Source: Rubrivivax sp. (GTDB taxonomy: Bacteria > Pseudomonadota > Gammaproteobacteria > Burkholderiales > Burkholderiaceae_C). From it: DNA of 39,787 bases. The stretch is from NCBI GenBank assembly GCA_024641945.1, contig JAHECD010000034.1:1-39787 (forward strand), written 5' to 3'. The position numbers were made by a program, and so were the translations under genes. Positions 28,955-39,189 of this stretch are shown here, piece after piece. Every line of letters starts with the position of its first letter. Within the stretch, counting starts at the first letter, position 1. The notes below the pieces were generated by a model, which worked only from the letters and a program-made list of their open reading frames with translations, had not been told where the DNA came from and did not search any database.

Positions 28955-30330
28955 ACTCCTCGCTGTTCGATGGTGCCGACGACGGCGCGGCCGGACATGG
29001 CGATGCGGTGAGTCTTCTGCCCACCGCACCGCTCGCGGAGAGGCTGCGCCCTCGCAGCCTGGATGAGGTCATCGGTCAGAAGCACCTGCTTGCACCGGGC
29101 AAGCCGCTGCGGGTGGCGTTCGACGCCCATCGACTGCATTCAATGATCCTCTGGGGGCCGCCCGGAGTCGGCAAGACCACGCTGGCGCGCCTGGTGGCCG
29201 GCGCCGTGGATGCGCAGTTCATCGTGCTGTCGGCCGTTCTCGCTGGCGTGAAGGACATTCGTGAAGCCGTCGAGCGCGCGCGCGCCACGCGTGCCGCGGG
29301 GCGTGCCACCGTGGTGTTCGTCGACGAGGTGCATCGCTTCAACAAGGCGCAGCAAGATGCTTTCTTGCCGCATGTGGAGAGCGGCCTGTTCACGTTCATC
29401 GGCGCGACCACGGAAAACCCGTCGTTCGAGGTGAATTCCGCGCTGCTGTCGCGCGCCACCGTGCATGTCCTGAAGAGCCTGGACGACGGCGAGCTGTCGG
29501 AACTGCTCGATCGCGCCAGACAGTTGCTGCAGGCGGCGGAGTTGACCGACGGCGCGCGACTGCGGCTCGTCGCACATGCCGACGGCGACGCGCGACGCCT
29601 GCTCAATGCCTACGAGAACGCCGTTGCGGCGGCAGGCGGAGCGGTCCGGATCGACGAGTCCGTGCTCGAGAAGGCGCTCGGCGAGATGCTGCGCCGTTAC
29701 GACAAGGGCGGTGACCAGTTCTACGACACGATTTCCGCGCTGCACAAGTCCGTGCGCGGCTCGGATCCCGATGCCGCGCTGTACTGGCTCGTGCGCATGC
29801 TCGATGGCGGCGTCGACCCTCGATATGTGGTGCGGCGCCTGCTGCGCATGGCGGCCGAGGACATCGGGCTGGCCGACCCGCGGGCGCTGCGCATGGCACT
29901 CGACGCGGCCGAAGTCTACGAACGCCTGGGATCGCCCGAAGGCGAACTCGCGCTGGCGCAGGCCGTGGTTTATCTCGCCGTCGCGCCGAAGTCGAATGCC
30001 GTCTACGTCGCGTGGAACAGCGCGCGAGCGTTTGTCAAGCAGGACGGGTCCCGCCCCGTGCCCGATCGGCTGCGCAACGCGCCGACGCGATTGATGAAGG
30101 ACATCGGCTTCGGACGCGACTATCGCTACGCACACGACGAGGCGGGTGGGTTCGCGGCAGGCGAGCGCTATCTGCCCGAAGAAATGCCCGACACCCGCTT
30201 TTACGAGCCCGTGCCACGCGGATTGGAGATCCGCATCGGTGATCGACTCGCCGAACTGCGGGCTGCCAATGCCAATGCCAATGCCAATGCCGTTGCCGTT
30301 ACCGGTCGGTCAGACCCGAACAAGGTTTGA
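28951..30330 (+). CDS. rarA: Replication-associated recombination protein A (AAA+ ATPase)
   Basis: RarA (MgsA) is a clamp-loader-like ATPase acting at stalled replication forks. The 459-residue product begins at GTG 28951, overlapping the lolA stop. It has Walker A GPPGVGKTTLARL (about 69-81), Walker B VVFVDEVHRF, sensor GATTENPSFE, and the C-terminal tetramerisation domain. The extreme C-terminus carries an unusual Asn-Ala repeat encoded by a hexanucleotide repeat at 30265-30300. Homologues normally end near the preceding helix, so the tail is an add-on. Confidence 0.95.
   Translation: MNSSLFDGADDGAAGHGDAVSLLPTAPLAERLRPRSLDEVIGQKHLLAPGKPLRVAFDAHRLHSMILWGPPGVGKTTLARLVAGAVDAQFIVLSAVLAGVKDIREAVERARATRAAGRATVVFVDEVHRFNKAQQDAFLPHVESGLFTFIGATTENPSFEVNSALLSRATVHVLKSLDDGELSELLDRARQLLQAAELTDGARLRLVAHADGDARRLLNAYENAVAAAGGAVRIDESVLEKALGEMLRRYDKGGDQFYDTISALHKSVRGSDPDAALYWLVRMLDGGVDPRYVVRRLLRMAAEDIGLADPRALRMALDAAEVYERLGSPEGELALAQAVVYLAVAPKSNAVYVAWNSARAFVKQDGSRPVPDRLRNAPTRLMKDIGFGRDYRYAHDEAGGFAAGERYLPEEMPDTRFYEPVPRGLEIRIGDRLAELRAANANANANAVAVTGRSDPNKV
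30265..30300 (+). repeat. hexanucleotide tandem repeat at the end of rarA
   Basis: Four GCCAAT units (30265-30288) followed by two GCCGTT units (30289-30300), in frame, coding (Ala-Asn)4(Ala-Val)2. Copy-number change would alter the tail length without shifting frame. Confidence 0.9.
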
Positions 30331-30367
30331 TGCCAGGGCGCCACCCGAAGCCGATTCGAAGAACCCT

Positions 30368-30841
30368 CTACAACTCGAACCCCAGGCGATGCGAGACGCG
30401 CCGCAGCGTGAAGTGCGAGCGGATCCGTGCCACGTGGGGAAAGGCGGCAAGTTGTTTGCGGTGCAAGCGCTCATAGTCGGCTGAATCGGCCACGGCCACA
30501 CGAAGCAGGTAGTCGTATTCGCCGGCCATCAGGTGGCACTCCAGGATGTCGGGGCTTGCGGCGACTGCGCGCTCGAACGCGTCCAGGGCGGCTTCGCTCT
30601 GTTTGTGCAGCGTGATCTCGATGAACACGGTGTCGGGCTTGCCGAGCGCGGCGGCACTCAGCAACGCGCCATAACCTTCGATCACACCGCCGGCCTCCAG
30701 CCGCTGGACGCGTCGCAGGCACGCCGACTGCGACAGGCCGACGCGGTTTGCTAGTTCGGTGTTGCTGATGCGGCCATCGGCCTGGAGTTGGGTCAACAGC
30801 TGGCGGTCGATACGATCGAAGTCTGGCGTCTGTTTTGGCAT
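30368..30841 (-). CDS. Lrp/AsnC family transcriptional regulator
   Basis: A 157-residue feast/famine regulator. The N-terminal helix-turn-helix (about 8-55) contains LQADGRISNTELANRVGLSQ, and the C-terminal RAM domain (about 68-145) binds amino acids, with LMAGEYDYLLRVAV as the usual core strand. It is divergent from alanine dehydrogenase with 143 bases between starts, the common arrangement for a regulator of an amino-acid catabolic gene; alanine or a related amino acid is the likely effector by inference. The gene converges with rarA. Confidence 0.93.
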   Translation of the reverse strand: MPKQTPDFDRIDRQLLTQLQADGRISNTELANRVGLSQSACLRRVQRLEAGGVIEGYGALLSAAALGKPDTVFIEITLHKQSEAALDAFERAVAASPDILECHLMAGEYDYLLRVAVADSADYERLHRKQLAAFPHVARIRSHFTLRRVSHRLGFEL

Positions 30842-30911
30842 ATGAGCAAGAACCAGTCGACTGAAATCAAAACACTAATGTAATCTTGCGTCGATCGGGG
30901 GTATTTCGGGG

Positions 30912-30923
30912 TGCGATTTCGCA
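30912..30923. promoter_or_regulatory. candidate operator between lrp-type gene and ald
   Basis: TGCGA-TT-TCGCA is an inverted repeat with a two-base spacer, 61 bases before the ald start and 70 bases from the regulator start. An AT-rich stretch at about 30860-30890 lies beside it. Both would suit an Lrp-family site; no sure promoter hexamers are seen. Confidence 0.4.
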
Positions 30924-30984
30924 ACTCCAGCGACCCGCTCGAGCCGAAGATGGCGGTCGTTCGACACCCCTTCAGGAGATCCGC

Positions 30985-32100
30985 ATGCGCATTGGTGTAC
31001 CCAAGGAAATCAAGACGCACGAATACCGTGCCGGGCTGACACCGGCATCGGTGCGCGAGCTGGTCCACCACGGGCACGATGTGCTCGTGCAGGCCGGCGT
31101 CGGCTTGGGAATCGGCTGCGACGATGGCCAGTACGCTGCCGCGGGCGCGCGAATCGTGCCCGATGCGGACCATGTCTTTGCCGAGGCCGAGATGGTCGTC
31201 AAGGTCAAGGAACCACAGCCCGATGAGTGCCGGCGCCTGCGAAAGGGGCAAGTTCTCTTCACGTACCTGCACCTGGCGCCGGATCCGGCGCAGACGCATG
31301 CGCTGCTCGAATCGGGGTGCACGGCGATCGCCTACGAGACCATCACCGATGCGCAGGGCAGGCTGCCGCTGCTGGCGCCGATGAGTGAAGTGGCGGGCCG
31401 CATGGCCGTGCAGGTCGGCGCGGTGTCGCTCGAAAAGTCGCAGGGTGGGCGAGGTGTGCTTCTCGGCGGCGTGCCGGGCGTGGCGCCCGGGCGCGTGGTT
31501 GTGCTCGGTGGTGGCGTCGTCGGCACGCATGCCGCCAAGATGGCGGTCGGACTGGGGGCCGACGTGACCGTGCTGGACCGGTCGTTGCCGCGCCTGCGCG
31601 AACTCGATGATCTGTTCGGCGGCCGTGTGCGCCTGCTGTATGCCTCGCTCGACGCAGTGGAGCAGACGGCCCTCGCCGCCGACCTCGTGATCGGCGCCGT
31701 GCTGGTGCCCGGCGCTGCGGCGCCGAAGCTTCTGACACGTGGGCAGGTCGCGCGCATGCAGCCCGGATCGGTGGTCGTCGACGTGGCGATCGACCAGGGC
31801 GGCTGCTTCGAGACCTCGCATGCCACCACGCACGCCAACCCGACCTACGTGGTCGACGGCGTCGTTCACTATTGCGTGGCCAACATGCCTGGAGCGGTGG
31901 CACGGACGTCGACCTGGGCACTGAACAATGCGACGCTGCCGTTCGCGCTTGCGCTCGCCGACAAGGGCTGGCAGCAGGCCTGCCGCGACGACGTGCACCT
32001 GCGGCGAGGACTCAACGTGCATGCCGGCCGCATCACTTGCGCGCCCGTCGGTCAGAGTCTGGCGCTGCCGTCGGTGGCGCCCGAAGACGTGCTCACCTGA
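30985..32100 (+). CDS. ald: Alanine dehydrogenase
   Basis: Ald catalyses NAD-dependent interconversion of L-alanine with pyruvate and ammonia. The 371-residue product is the standard length. It begins [20 protein letters not shown] (catalytic Arg15), has KVKEPQ (Lys near 75), the HLA segment with the catalytic histidine near 96, a Rossmann motif [12 protein letters not shown] (about 173-184), and the C-terminal [21 protein letters not shown] precedes ATG 30985; the longer frame from 30886 crosses the regulatory region. Divergent from the Lrp-type gene. Confidence 0.96.
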   Translation: MRIGVPKEIKTHEYRAGLTPASVRELVHHGHDVLVQAGVGLGIGCDDGQYAAAGARIVPDADHVFAEAEMVVKVKEPQPDECRRLRKGQVLFTYLHLAPDPAQTHALLESGCTAIAYETITDAQGRLPLLAPMSEVAGRMAVQVGAVSLEKSQGGRGVLLGGVPGVAPGRVVVLGGGVVGTHAAKMAVGLGADVTVLDRSLPRLRELDDLFGGRVRLLYASLDAVEQTALAADLVIGAVLVPGAAAPKLLTRGQVARMQPGSVVVDVAIDQGGCFETSHATTHANPTYVVDGVVHYCVANMPGAVARTSTWALNNATLPFALALADKGWQQACRDDVHLRRGLNVHAGRITCAPVGQSLALPSVAPEDVLT

Positions 32101-32317
32101 TCCGACCCACGGCACGGAAAGGGGCTCCCGCAAAGGGTGGAAGCCCCCACGGTGGCGCGGCAGCCCCCCACCTACAATTTGTGCAGAACCAGGTTTGCCG
32201 AGTCCGTCCATCGGGCTTTGCGGCCGTTTTTCGGCGGCATGCGTCGGGCCGGCAACTTGCTAGTGCAACACCATGCCGGCCGTCGGCCACTCAGACATTG
32301 CCCAGGAGTCGATCTCG

Positions 32318-33241
32318 ATGGACATATTCCTACAGCAGATCATCAACGGCCTCGTGCTGGGAAGCATGTATGCGCTCGTGGCGTTGGGCTACACCATGGT
32401 GTACGGCATCATCAACCTCATCAACTTCGCCCATGGTGAGGTCTTGATGGTGGGCGCGCTGACGAGTTGGACCGTGGTCAATGCGCTGGAAGGCAGCGGC
32501 GCACCGGGCTGGCTCATGATGCTCATTTCGGTATTGGTGGCGATCGTCGTGTGTGCGGCGCTGAACTACACGATCGAGAAGGTGGCCTACCGTTCACTGC
32601 GCAACGCGCCGCGTCTCGCCCCGCTGATCACGGCCATGGGGATGAGCCTGCTGCTGCAGACGCTGGCGATGATCATCTGGAAGCCGAACCCGAAGTCCTA
32701 CCCCTTGTTGCTGCCCACTGAGCCCATCGCCATTGGTGGCGCGGTGATCACCGTGACGCAGATCCTGATCCTGGGCATCACGGTGGTCATGTTGTCGACG
32801 CTGATGTGGCTCGTCAACCGCACCAAGCTCGGCCGCGCGATGCGTGCCACGGCCGAGAACCCGCGTGTGGCGGCGCTGATGGGCGTCAAGCCCGACATGG
32901 TGATCTCGGCCACGTTTGTCATCGGTGCCGCGCTCGCGGCCGTGGCCGGCGTGATGTGGGCCGCGAACTACGGCACCGTCCAGCACTCGATGGGCTTCAT
33001 GCCCGGACTGAAGGCCTTCACGGCGGCCGTGCTCGGCGGCATCGGAAACCTCGCCGGTGCGGTCGTCGGAGGCATCCTGCTCGGCCTCGTCGAAGCCCTG
33101 GGGGCTGGCTACCTGGGCGACCTGACGGGCGGCGTGCTCGGCAGCAACTACGCCGACATCTTCGCCTTCGTGGCGCTGATCCTGGTGCTCACGCTGCGGC
33201 CCTCGGGTCTGCTCGGCGAGCGTGTCGCGGACCGGGCGTGA
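32318..33241 (+). CDS. livH: Branched-chain amino-acid ABC transporter permease LivH
   Basis: A 307-residue inner-membrane permease with about eight hydrophobic segments. The N-terminal GLVLGSMYALVALGYTMVYG and INFAHGEV are LivH signatures, and RAMRATAENPRVAALMGV is the cytoplasmic coupling loop that touches the ATPases. CAGGAG lies 10 bases before ATG 32318. It is first in livHMGF. The 217-base region before it (32101-32317) holds a GC-rich imperfect hairpin near 32120-32146 and a TACAAT at 32173-32178 that could be a -10; no binding-protein gene is there. Confidence 0.95.
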   Translation: MDIFLQQIINGLVLGSMYALVALGYTMVYGIINLINFAHGEVLMVGALTSWTVVNALEGSGAPGWLMMLISVLVAIVVCAALNYTIEKVAYRSLRNAPRLAPLITAMGMSLLLQTLAMIIWKPNPKSYPLLLPTEPIAIGGAVITVTQILILGITVVMLSTLMWLVNRTKLGRAMRATAENPRVAALMGVKPDMVISATFVIGAALAAVAGVMWAANYGTVQHSMGFMPGLKAFTAAVLGGIGNLAGAVVGGILLGLVEALGAGYLGDLTGGVLGSNYADIFAFVALILVLTLRPSGLLGERVADRA

Positions 33242-33254
33242 AGGAGGCATGGAC

Positions 33255-34343
33255 ATGAAAGGCAAATTCCTCGTATTCGTCATCGCTGCCATCGCGCTGT
33301 TGGCGCTGCCCCTGTTCGCACAGCAGTTCGGGCAGGGCTGGGTGCGCATCCTGGCGCTCGCGTTGCTGTACGTGCTGCTCGCGTTGGGGTTGAACATCGT
33401 GGTCGGGTATGCCGGCCTGCTCGACCTCGGTTATGTCGCGTTCTACGCGGTGGGGGCGTATATGTACGCGCTGCTCGCGTCGCCGCACCTGACCGAGAAC
33501 TTCGCCTGGATCAAGGCGATATTTCCAGCGGGCCTGCACACGCCGATCTGGATCGTCGTGCCGCTGGCGGCTGGGCTCGCCGGTGCTTTCGGGGTGCTGC
33601 TCGGCACCCCGGTGCTCAAGCTGCGCGGCGACTATCTGGCCATCGTGACGCTGGGTTTCGGCGAAATCATCCGCGTCTTTCTGAACAACCTCGAGCAGCC
33701 GCTGAACATCACCAACGGCCCGCGCGGGCTGGACCGCATCGATCCGATGAACCTCTTCGGCTTCAGCTTCGGTGACAGCCACTATCTGGGCGGCTTCGAG
33801 ATCCCGTCGGTGACGATGTACTACTACCTGTTCCTGGGCCTCGTGGTGGGCAGCGTCGTGATCTGTCACCGGCTCGAGAACTCGCGCATCGGCCGCGCCT
33901 GGATGGCGATCCGCGAAGACGAGATCGCCGCCAAGGCGATGGGCATCAACACACGCAACATGAAGCTGCTGGCGTTTGGCATGGGCGCGACCTTCGGCGG
34001 CGTGTCGGGTTCGATGTTCGCGGCCTTCCAGGGCTTCGTATCGCCCGAGTCGTTCAGCCTGATGGAGAGCGTGATGATCGTGGCGATGGTCGTGCTCGGC
34101 GGCATCGGGCACCTGCCGGGCGTGATCCTCGGGGCCGTCCTGCTGGCGGCGCTGCCCGAGGTGCTGCGTTATGTCGCGGGCCCGCTGCAGCATGCCACGG
34201 GGGGCCGGCTCGATGCGTCCATCCTGCGCCAGTTGCTGATCGCCAGCGCGATGATCTCGATCATGCTGATTCGCCCACGCGGTCTGTGGCCTTCGTCGGA
34301 GCATGGCAAGGGCGCGCCCACGGCCGTGCCGGCAGGCAAATAG
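33255..34343 (+). CDS. livM: Branched-chain amino-acid ABC transporter permease LivM
   Basis: A 362-residue permease partner of LivH, with about nine to ten hydrophobic segments. GYAGLLDLGYVAFYAVGAY is the LivM signature and RAWMAIREDEIAAKAMGI the coupling loop. AAGGAGG (33241-33247) sits only one base before ATG 33249 but seven before ATG 33255, so the second is chosen. The gap to livH is 13 bases. The C-terminus is Pro/Ala/Lys-rich and short. Confidence 0.94.
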   Translation: MKGKFLVFVIAAIALLALPLFAQQFGQGWVRILALALLYVLLALGLNIVVGYAGLLDLGYVAFYAVGAYMYALLASPHLTENFAWIKAIFPAGLHTPIWIVVPLAAGLAGAFGVLLGTPVLKLRGDYLAIVTLGFGEIIRVFLNNLEQPLNITNGPRGLDRIDPMNLFGFSFGDSHYLGGFEIPSVTMYYYLFLGLVVGSVVICHRLENSRIGRAWMAIREDEIAAKAMGINTRNMKLLAFGMGATFGGVSGSMFAAFQGFVSPESFSLMESVMIVAMVVLGGIGHLPGVILGAVLLAALPEVLRYVAGPLQHATGGRLDASILRQLLIASAMISIMLIRPRGLWPSSEHGKGAPTAVPAGK

Positions 34344-34352
34344 GGGGCCGGT

Positions 34353-35129
<777 letters not shown>

Positions 35130-35140
35130 GGACGGACGCG

Positions 35141-35854
35141 ATGACACAAACTCTCCTCAAGGTCAGCAACCTCAAGGTCGCTTACGGGGGCATCCAGGCA
35201 GTCAAGGGCGCCAGCTTCGAGGTCCGCGAGGGCGAACTCGTGAGCCTCATCGGCGCCAACGGGGCCGGCAAGACGACCACGCTCAAGGCCATCACCGGCA
35301 CGCAGCCAGTGGCCGCCGGCGATATCGACTTCATGGGCAAACCCATCAAGGGGCAGGGCGCCTGGGATCTGGTGCGCCAAGGCCTGGTGATGGTGCCCGA
35401 AGGGCGCGGCGTCTTCGCGCGCATGACGATCACCGAGAACCTGCAGATGGGCGCCTTCGTGCGCAACGACGGTGAGATCGACGCCGACATCGACAAGGTC
35501 TTCGCCATCTTCCCGCGCCTCAAGGAGCGCCGCGCGCAGCTCGCCGGCACGATGAGCGGCGGCGAGCAGCAGATGCTCGCGATGGGGCGTGCGTTGATGG
35601 CCCGGCCCAAGGTGCTGCTGCTCGACGAGCCGTCGATGGGCCTGTCGCCGATCATGGTGGACAAGATCTTCGAGGTGGTTGCCGACATCCACTCCCGGGG
35701 GACGACGATCCTGCTCGTCGAGCAGAACGCGAGTCGCGCGCTGTCGCTGGCCGACCGGGGTTATGTCATGGACTCCGGCGAGGTCACGATGAGCGGTGAC
35801 GCCAAGGCGCTGCTCGACGATCCGAAGGTGCGCGCCGCGTATCTCGGCGAGTAG
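35141..35854 (+). CDS. livF: Branched-chain amino-acid ABC transporter ATPase LivF
   Basis: A 237-residue ABC ATPase, the second nucleotide-binding subunit. It has Walker A GANGAGKTTTLK (about 39-50), VPEGRGVFARMTITENLQMG, the signature MSGGEQQMLAMGRAL, Walker B LLLDEPSMGLSP, and ends with SGDAKALLDDPKVRAAYLGE, the usual LivF tail. Eleven bases separate it from livG. It is last in the operon and converges with the DciA-like gene. Confidence 0.96.
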   Translation: MTQTLLKVSNLKVAYGGIQAVKGASFEVREGELVSLIGANGAGKTTTLKAITGTQPVAAGDIDFMGKPIKGQGAWDLVRQGLVMVPEGRGVFARMTITENLQMGAFVRNDGEIDADIDKVFAIFPRLKERRAQLAGTMSGGEQQMLAMGRALMARPKVLLLDEPSMGLSPIMVDKIFEVVADIHSRGTTILLVEQNASRALSLADRGYVMDSGEVTMSGDAKALLDDPKVRAAYLGE

Positions 35855-35911
35855 CCGATCGGGCTGTCGCCGCCAGTTTGAATCGGGCGCGCGGCTCGAC
35901 GAAGCGCGGGG

Positions 35912-36232
35912 TTACCCCGCCGGCGGCAACACCTTCACGCGAACCTCGTCCACCTCGTGACCGGCCGCCTTCACGGCGTCGACCAGGCTCGGCAGGCACT
36001 GCCGCAACTTGGCGGCGGCTCCGCCAGTGGATGCGAGCAGCGTCCAGACGCGTTCATCGATCGGACCGGCGCGTACCTGCGTCAACAGCGGCTTCGGCAG
36101 GCACGGTCGAATGGCCTCGTAGCAGGCTTGCGCACGACGGTGACCGGCGAGCAAATGCGAAAGGGTAACGTTGTCGTCCATCGCCGCGGCCACGTTGCGG
36201 CCGGGCGGTGTGCGGGTGGCGGGTTTTTTCAC
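35912..36232 (-). CDS. DUF721/DciA-like small protein
   Basis: A 106-residue protein. From about residue 22 it reads like a short DUF721 (DciA) protein: LSHLLAGHRRAQACYEAIRPCLP, then GPIDERVWTLLAS, and AAAKLRQCLPSLVDAVKAAGHEVDEVRVKVLP, in which AAAKLRQ and the final basic-hydrophobic strand are typical. DciA loads the replicative helicase in most bacteria, but usually is about 150 residues or more, so this may be a shortened paralogue. It stands alone between convergent livF and an upstream transporter protein gene. Confidence 0.6.
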   Translation of the reverse strand: MKKPATRTPPGRNVAAAMDDNVTLSHLLAGHRRAQACYEAIRPCLPKPLLTQVRAGPIDERVWTLLASTGGAAAKLRQCLPSLVDAVKAAGHEVDEVRVKVLPPAG

Positions 36233-36259
36233 GCGAGATCGCGGTCGCGGCGTGCCGGC

Positions 36260-37261
36260 TCAATCGGCGCGGGCGCCGGTGGCCTTGACCAACCTCTCGT
36301 ACTTGACCGACTCTGCCTTGACGAAGGCGGCAAACTGATCTGGCGACATCGGTGCCGGTTCGGCCATCAGCGTGGCGAGGCGTGTTTTCATCTCCGGCGA
36401 TTGCAGGGCGTCGACGAAGGCCTTGTTCAACCGCTGCGTCGTCTCGGGTGGCAGATGCGCGGGGCCGAACAGGCCGAACCAGGTGCCGATGTCGAAGTTG
36501 CCGAGGCCCAGCGCCGCGCCGGACTCGGCCACCGTGGGCACATCGGGCATCACGCCCGATCGCCGCGCCGAGGTGACCGCCAGCGCGCGGAGCTTGCCGC
36601 CGCGGATATTGGCGGACGCCGTGGCCAGGTTGTCGAAGTTGAAGTCGACCTGCCCGCCCACCAGGGCCAGCTGTGCCGGCGCACCACCGGCAAACGGAAT
36701 GTGAACGACAAACAGGCCCGCCTGCGACTTGAACATCTCGCCGGCCAGGTGCCCGGCGCTGCCGTTGCCGCCCGAGCCGTAATTCAGCCGACCGGGATTG
36801 CGCCGCGCGTAGGTCACCAGGTCGGCCAGTGTCGAAATCTTCAGCCGTGCCGCACTGTCTGCATTCATCACGAGCACGTTCGGCACTTGGGCGACCAGCG
36901 TGATCGGCGTGAAGTCGCGCAAGGCGTCGTAAGGCATGCGTGCATACAGCCAGGGATTGATGGCATGGGTCGCGACGGCGCCCATGACGATCGTATGGCC
37001 GTCGGGTGCCGACTTCGCCACGAGGTCGGCGCCGAGATTGCCGCCGGCACCGGGCCGGTTGTCCACCACCACCGTGCCGAGTGTGTCCTTCACACGCTCG
37101 GCCAGCGCCCGCGCGATCACATCGAGCGGGCCACCGGGCGGGTAGGGCACCACGAGGCGCAGCGTGCGGGTCTGTGAGTTGGCAAAAGGTGCCGCTCCCA
37201 GGGCGGCACCGACCACGCCCGCGGTGGCCAATATGCGCAGAGCGCGGCGGCGATTCTTCAT
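36260..37261 (-). CDS. Bug/TctC family periplasmic substrate-binding protein
   Basis: A 333-residue exported protein with a signal peptide (about 1-29) and the complete Bug (Bordetella uptake gene) fold: LRLVVPYPPGGPLDVIARAL near 34-53, VDNRPGAGGNLGAD (about 66-79), and YGSGGNGSAGHLAGEMF (about 160-176). Such proteins bind carboxylates and serve tripartite tricarboxylate transporters, but in Burkholderiales they are greatly expanded and most are orphans without tctAB beside them, as here. The ligand cannot be predicted. Confidence 0.95.
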   Translation of the reverse strand: MKNRRRALRILATAGVVGAALGAAPFANSQTRTLRLVVPYPPGGPLDVIARALAERVKDTLGTVVVDNRPGAGGNLGADLVAKSAPDGHTIVMGAVATHAINPWLYARMPYDALRDFTPITLVAQVPNVLVMNADSAARLKISTLADLVTYARRNPGRLNYGSGGNGSAGHLAGEMFKSQAGLFVVHIPFAGGAPAQLALVGGQVDFNFDNLATASANIRGGKLRALAVTSARRSGVMPDVPTVAESGAALGLGNFDIGTWFGLFGPAHLPPETTQRLNKAFVDALQSPEMKTRLATLMAEPAPMSPDQFAAFVKAESVKYERLVKATGARAD

Positions 37262-37326
37262 CGTGACTCCTTTGATTGCAGGCAGGCCTAGACTAGCGCA
37301 AGATCGCGCACCCTCAGGAGCCCCGC

Positions 37327-37485
37327 ATGACCTTGTGTCCCATTGCCATCGTTGCCAGCTGCGCCAAGTGCCCGGCCTTCAAGGTCTGTCCGCTGAAAGG
37401 TGTGATCGGTGACCAGGCCAAACCGCAGGCCGAGGCTTCCAAGCCTGCGGCGAAGAAGGCCAAGGGCGGCGGCAAGGCGCGGTAG
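37327..37485 (+). CDS. small cysteine-rich protein, unknown function
   Basis: A 52-residue ORF with AGGAG eight bases before its ATG. Residues 1-25 contain four cysteines, C4, C12, C15 and C21 (x7, x2, x5), in a compact segment with SCAKCPAFKVCPLKG; residues 26-52 are a flexible Ala/Lys/Gly-rich basic tail. The pattern could hold zinc or an iron-sulfur cluster. I do not recognise a named family. It lies between the divergent Bug gene and the convergent fhs gene. The good ribosome site and the codon bias argue that it is real. Confidence 0.65.
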   Translation: MTLCPIAIVASCAKCPAFKVCPLKGVIGDQAKPQAEASKPAAKKAKGGGKAR

Positions 37486-37512
37486 GCGCGTGGTTCTCGC
37501 GCCGGAGGCCGC

Positions 37513-39189
37513 CTAGAACAGGCCCAGGATACGGCCATCGTCGTCGACATCGATGGCGGTGGCGGCCGGTTGTGCCGGCAGGCCCGGCATCGTGAGGATG
37601 TCGCCGCAGACGAGCACGACGAACTCCGCACCGGCAGCCAACCGCACCTCGCGGATGCCCACCACGTGGTCGTCGGCGGCGCCGCGCAGGGCCGGGTCGG
37701 TGGAAAACGAATACGGCGTCTTCGCGATGCACACCGGCAGGTGACCGTAGCCTTGCGCCTGCAGCCGGTCGAGCTCGGCCCGCACTTTGGCCGGTGCGCC
37801 GATGCCGCGTGCGCGATAGATCCGCCGCGCGACGGTTTCGGCTTTGGACCACAGCGTCGCGTCGTCGGGGTAGAGAAACCGTGGCACACCGTCCGAGCGC
37901 GCCGCCTGTTCGACGACGGCCCGCGCCAGTTCTTCTGCGCCGCGTCCGCCGTCGGCCCAGTGATGGGCAACGACCAGAGGCACGCCGAGTGCCGCCATGC
38001 GTTCACGCAGCAAAGTGATCTCACCCTCGGTGTCGTGCGTGAAGTGGTTCAGCGCCACGACGCACGGCAGGCCGAATTCGCGCACGAGATTGTCGACGTG
38101 GCGCTCGAGGTTGGCGATGCCGGCCGCCAGGTGCGACGGGTCGTCGGCGGTCAGTTGCTTGAGGTCGGCACCGCCCTGGTACTTGAGCGCACGGATCGTG
38201 GCCACGACGACGGCCGCCGACGGCCAGAGCCCCGTCTTGCGGCACTTGATGTCGAGGAACTTCTCCGCGCCGAGATCGGCACCGAAGCCGGCCTCGGTGA
38301 CGACCCAGTCGGCCAGCTTCAGCCCGGCGCGCGTGGCGATCACCGAGTTGCAGCCGTGCGCGATATTGGCGAACGGCCCGCCGTGGATCAGTGCCGGCGT
38401 GCGCTCCAGCGTCTGCACGAGGTTGGGTTGCAGGGCGTCGCGCAAGAGCGCCGTCATCGCACCCTGCGCCTGCAACTGGCTCGCCGTGATCGGCTGCAGG
38501 TCACGGGTGCGACCCACGACGATGCGGCCGACGCGCGCCTTCAGATCCGGAAGGCTGGTGGCCAGGCACAGGATCGCCATGATCTCGGATGCCACGACGA
38601 TGTCGAAACCATCCTGGCGTGGGAAGCCGTTGGCGGGCCCGCCCAGGGCGACCGTGATGTCGCGCAAGGCGCGATCGTTCATGTCGACGACGCGCTTCCA
38701 GGTGATCCGCCGCACGTCGAAACCGAGCGCGTTGCCGTGATGGATGTGGTTGTCGATCAATGCGGCGAGCAGGTTGTGCGCCAGCGCCACGGCCTGGAAA
38801 TCGCCCGTGAAATGCAGGTTGATGTCCTCCATCGGCACCACCTGAGCATGGCCGCCGCCGGCCGCGCCGCCCTTGCTGCCGAACACGGGGCCGAGCGACG
38901 GCTCGCGCAGGCAGACCACGGCACGCTCGCCGATGCGGTTGAGCGCGTCGGCGAGGCCGACGGTGGTGGTCGTCTTGCCTTCTCCGGCAGGTGTTGGGCT
39001 GATGCCGGTGACGAGCACGAGACGGCCGTCGGGGCGGGCGTCGAGGGTGCGCAGGCAGGGCAGCGTGATCTTGGCCTTGTAGCGGCCGTAGGCCACGAGC
39101 GCATCCTCCGGCAGACCGAGGCGCTCTTGCGCGAGTTCGGCGATGGGCTGCAGCGTGGCACGCTGCGCAATTTCGATATCGGACGGCAT
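37513..39189 (-). CDS. fhs: Formate-tetrahydrofolate ligase
   Basis: Also called FtfL; it makes 10-formyl-tetrahydrofolate from formate, ATP and tetrahydrofolate. The 558-residue product has the usual length. The P-loop-like [14 protein letters not shown] is at about 66-79, followed by [19 protein letters not shown] (about 98-116), [12 protein letters not shown] and [19 protein letters not shown], all hallmark segments. In methylotrophs it feeds one-carbon units from formate into assimilation, which fits the mxa operon at the left end; in others it supplies purine synthesis. Start ATG 39189. Confidence 0.97.
   Translation of the reverse strand: MPSDIEIAQRATLQPIAELAQERLGLPEDALVAYGRYKAKITLPCLRTLDARPDGRLVLVTGISPTPAGEGKTTTTVGLADALNRIGERAVVCLREPSLGPVFGSKGGAAGGGHAQVVPMEDINLHFTGDFQAVALAHNLLAALIDNHIHHGNALGFDVRRITWKRVVDMNDRALRDITVALGGPANGFPRQDGFDIVVASEIMAILCLATSLPDLKARVGRIVVGRTRDLQPITASQLQAQGAMTALLRDALQPNLVQTLERTPALIHGGPFANIAHGCNSVIATRAGLKLADWVVTEAGFGADLGAEKFLDIKCRKTGLWPSAAVVVATIRALKYQGGADLKQLTADDPSHLAAGIANLERHVDNLVREFGLPCVVALNHFTHDTEGEITLLRERMAALGVPLVVAHHWADGGRGAEELARAVVEQAARSDGVPRFLYPDDATLWSKAETVARRIYRARGIGAPAKVRAELDRLQAQGYGHLPVCIAKTPYSFSTDPALRGAADDHVVGIREVRLAAGAEFVVLVCGDILTMPGLPAQPAATAIDVDDDGRILGLF

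Noticed and set aside
30265-30300. Hexamer repeat as a CRISPR or other array
   Set aside because: Units are six bases without spacers and in frame with rarA; a simple microsatellite.
32120-32146. GC-rich hairpin after ald as an intrinsic terminator
   Set aside because: The stem is short with a long loop and there is no T-run after it.
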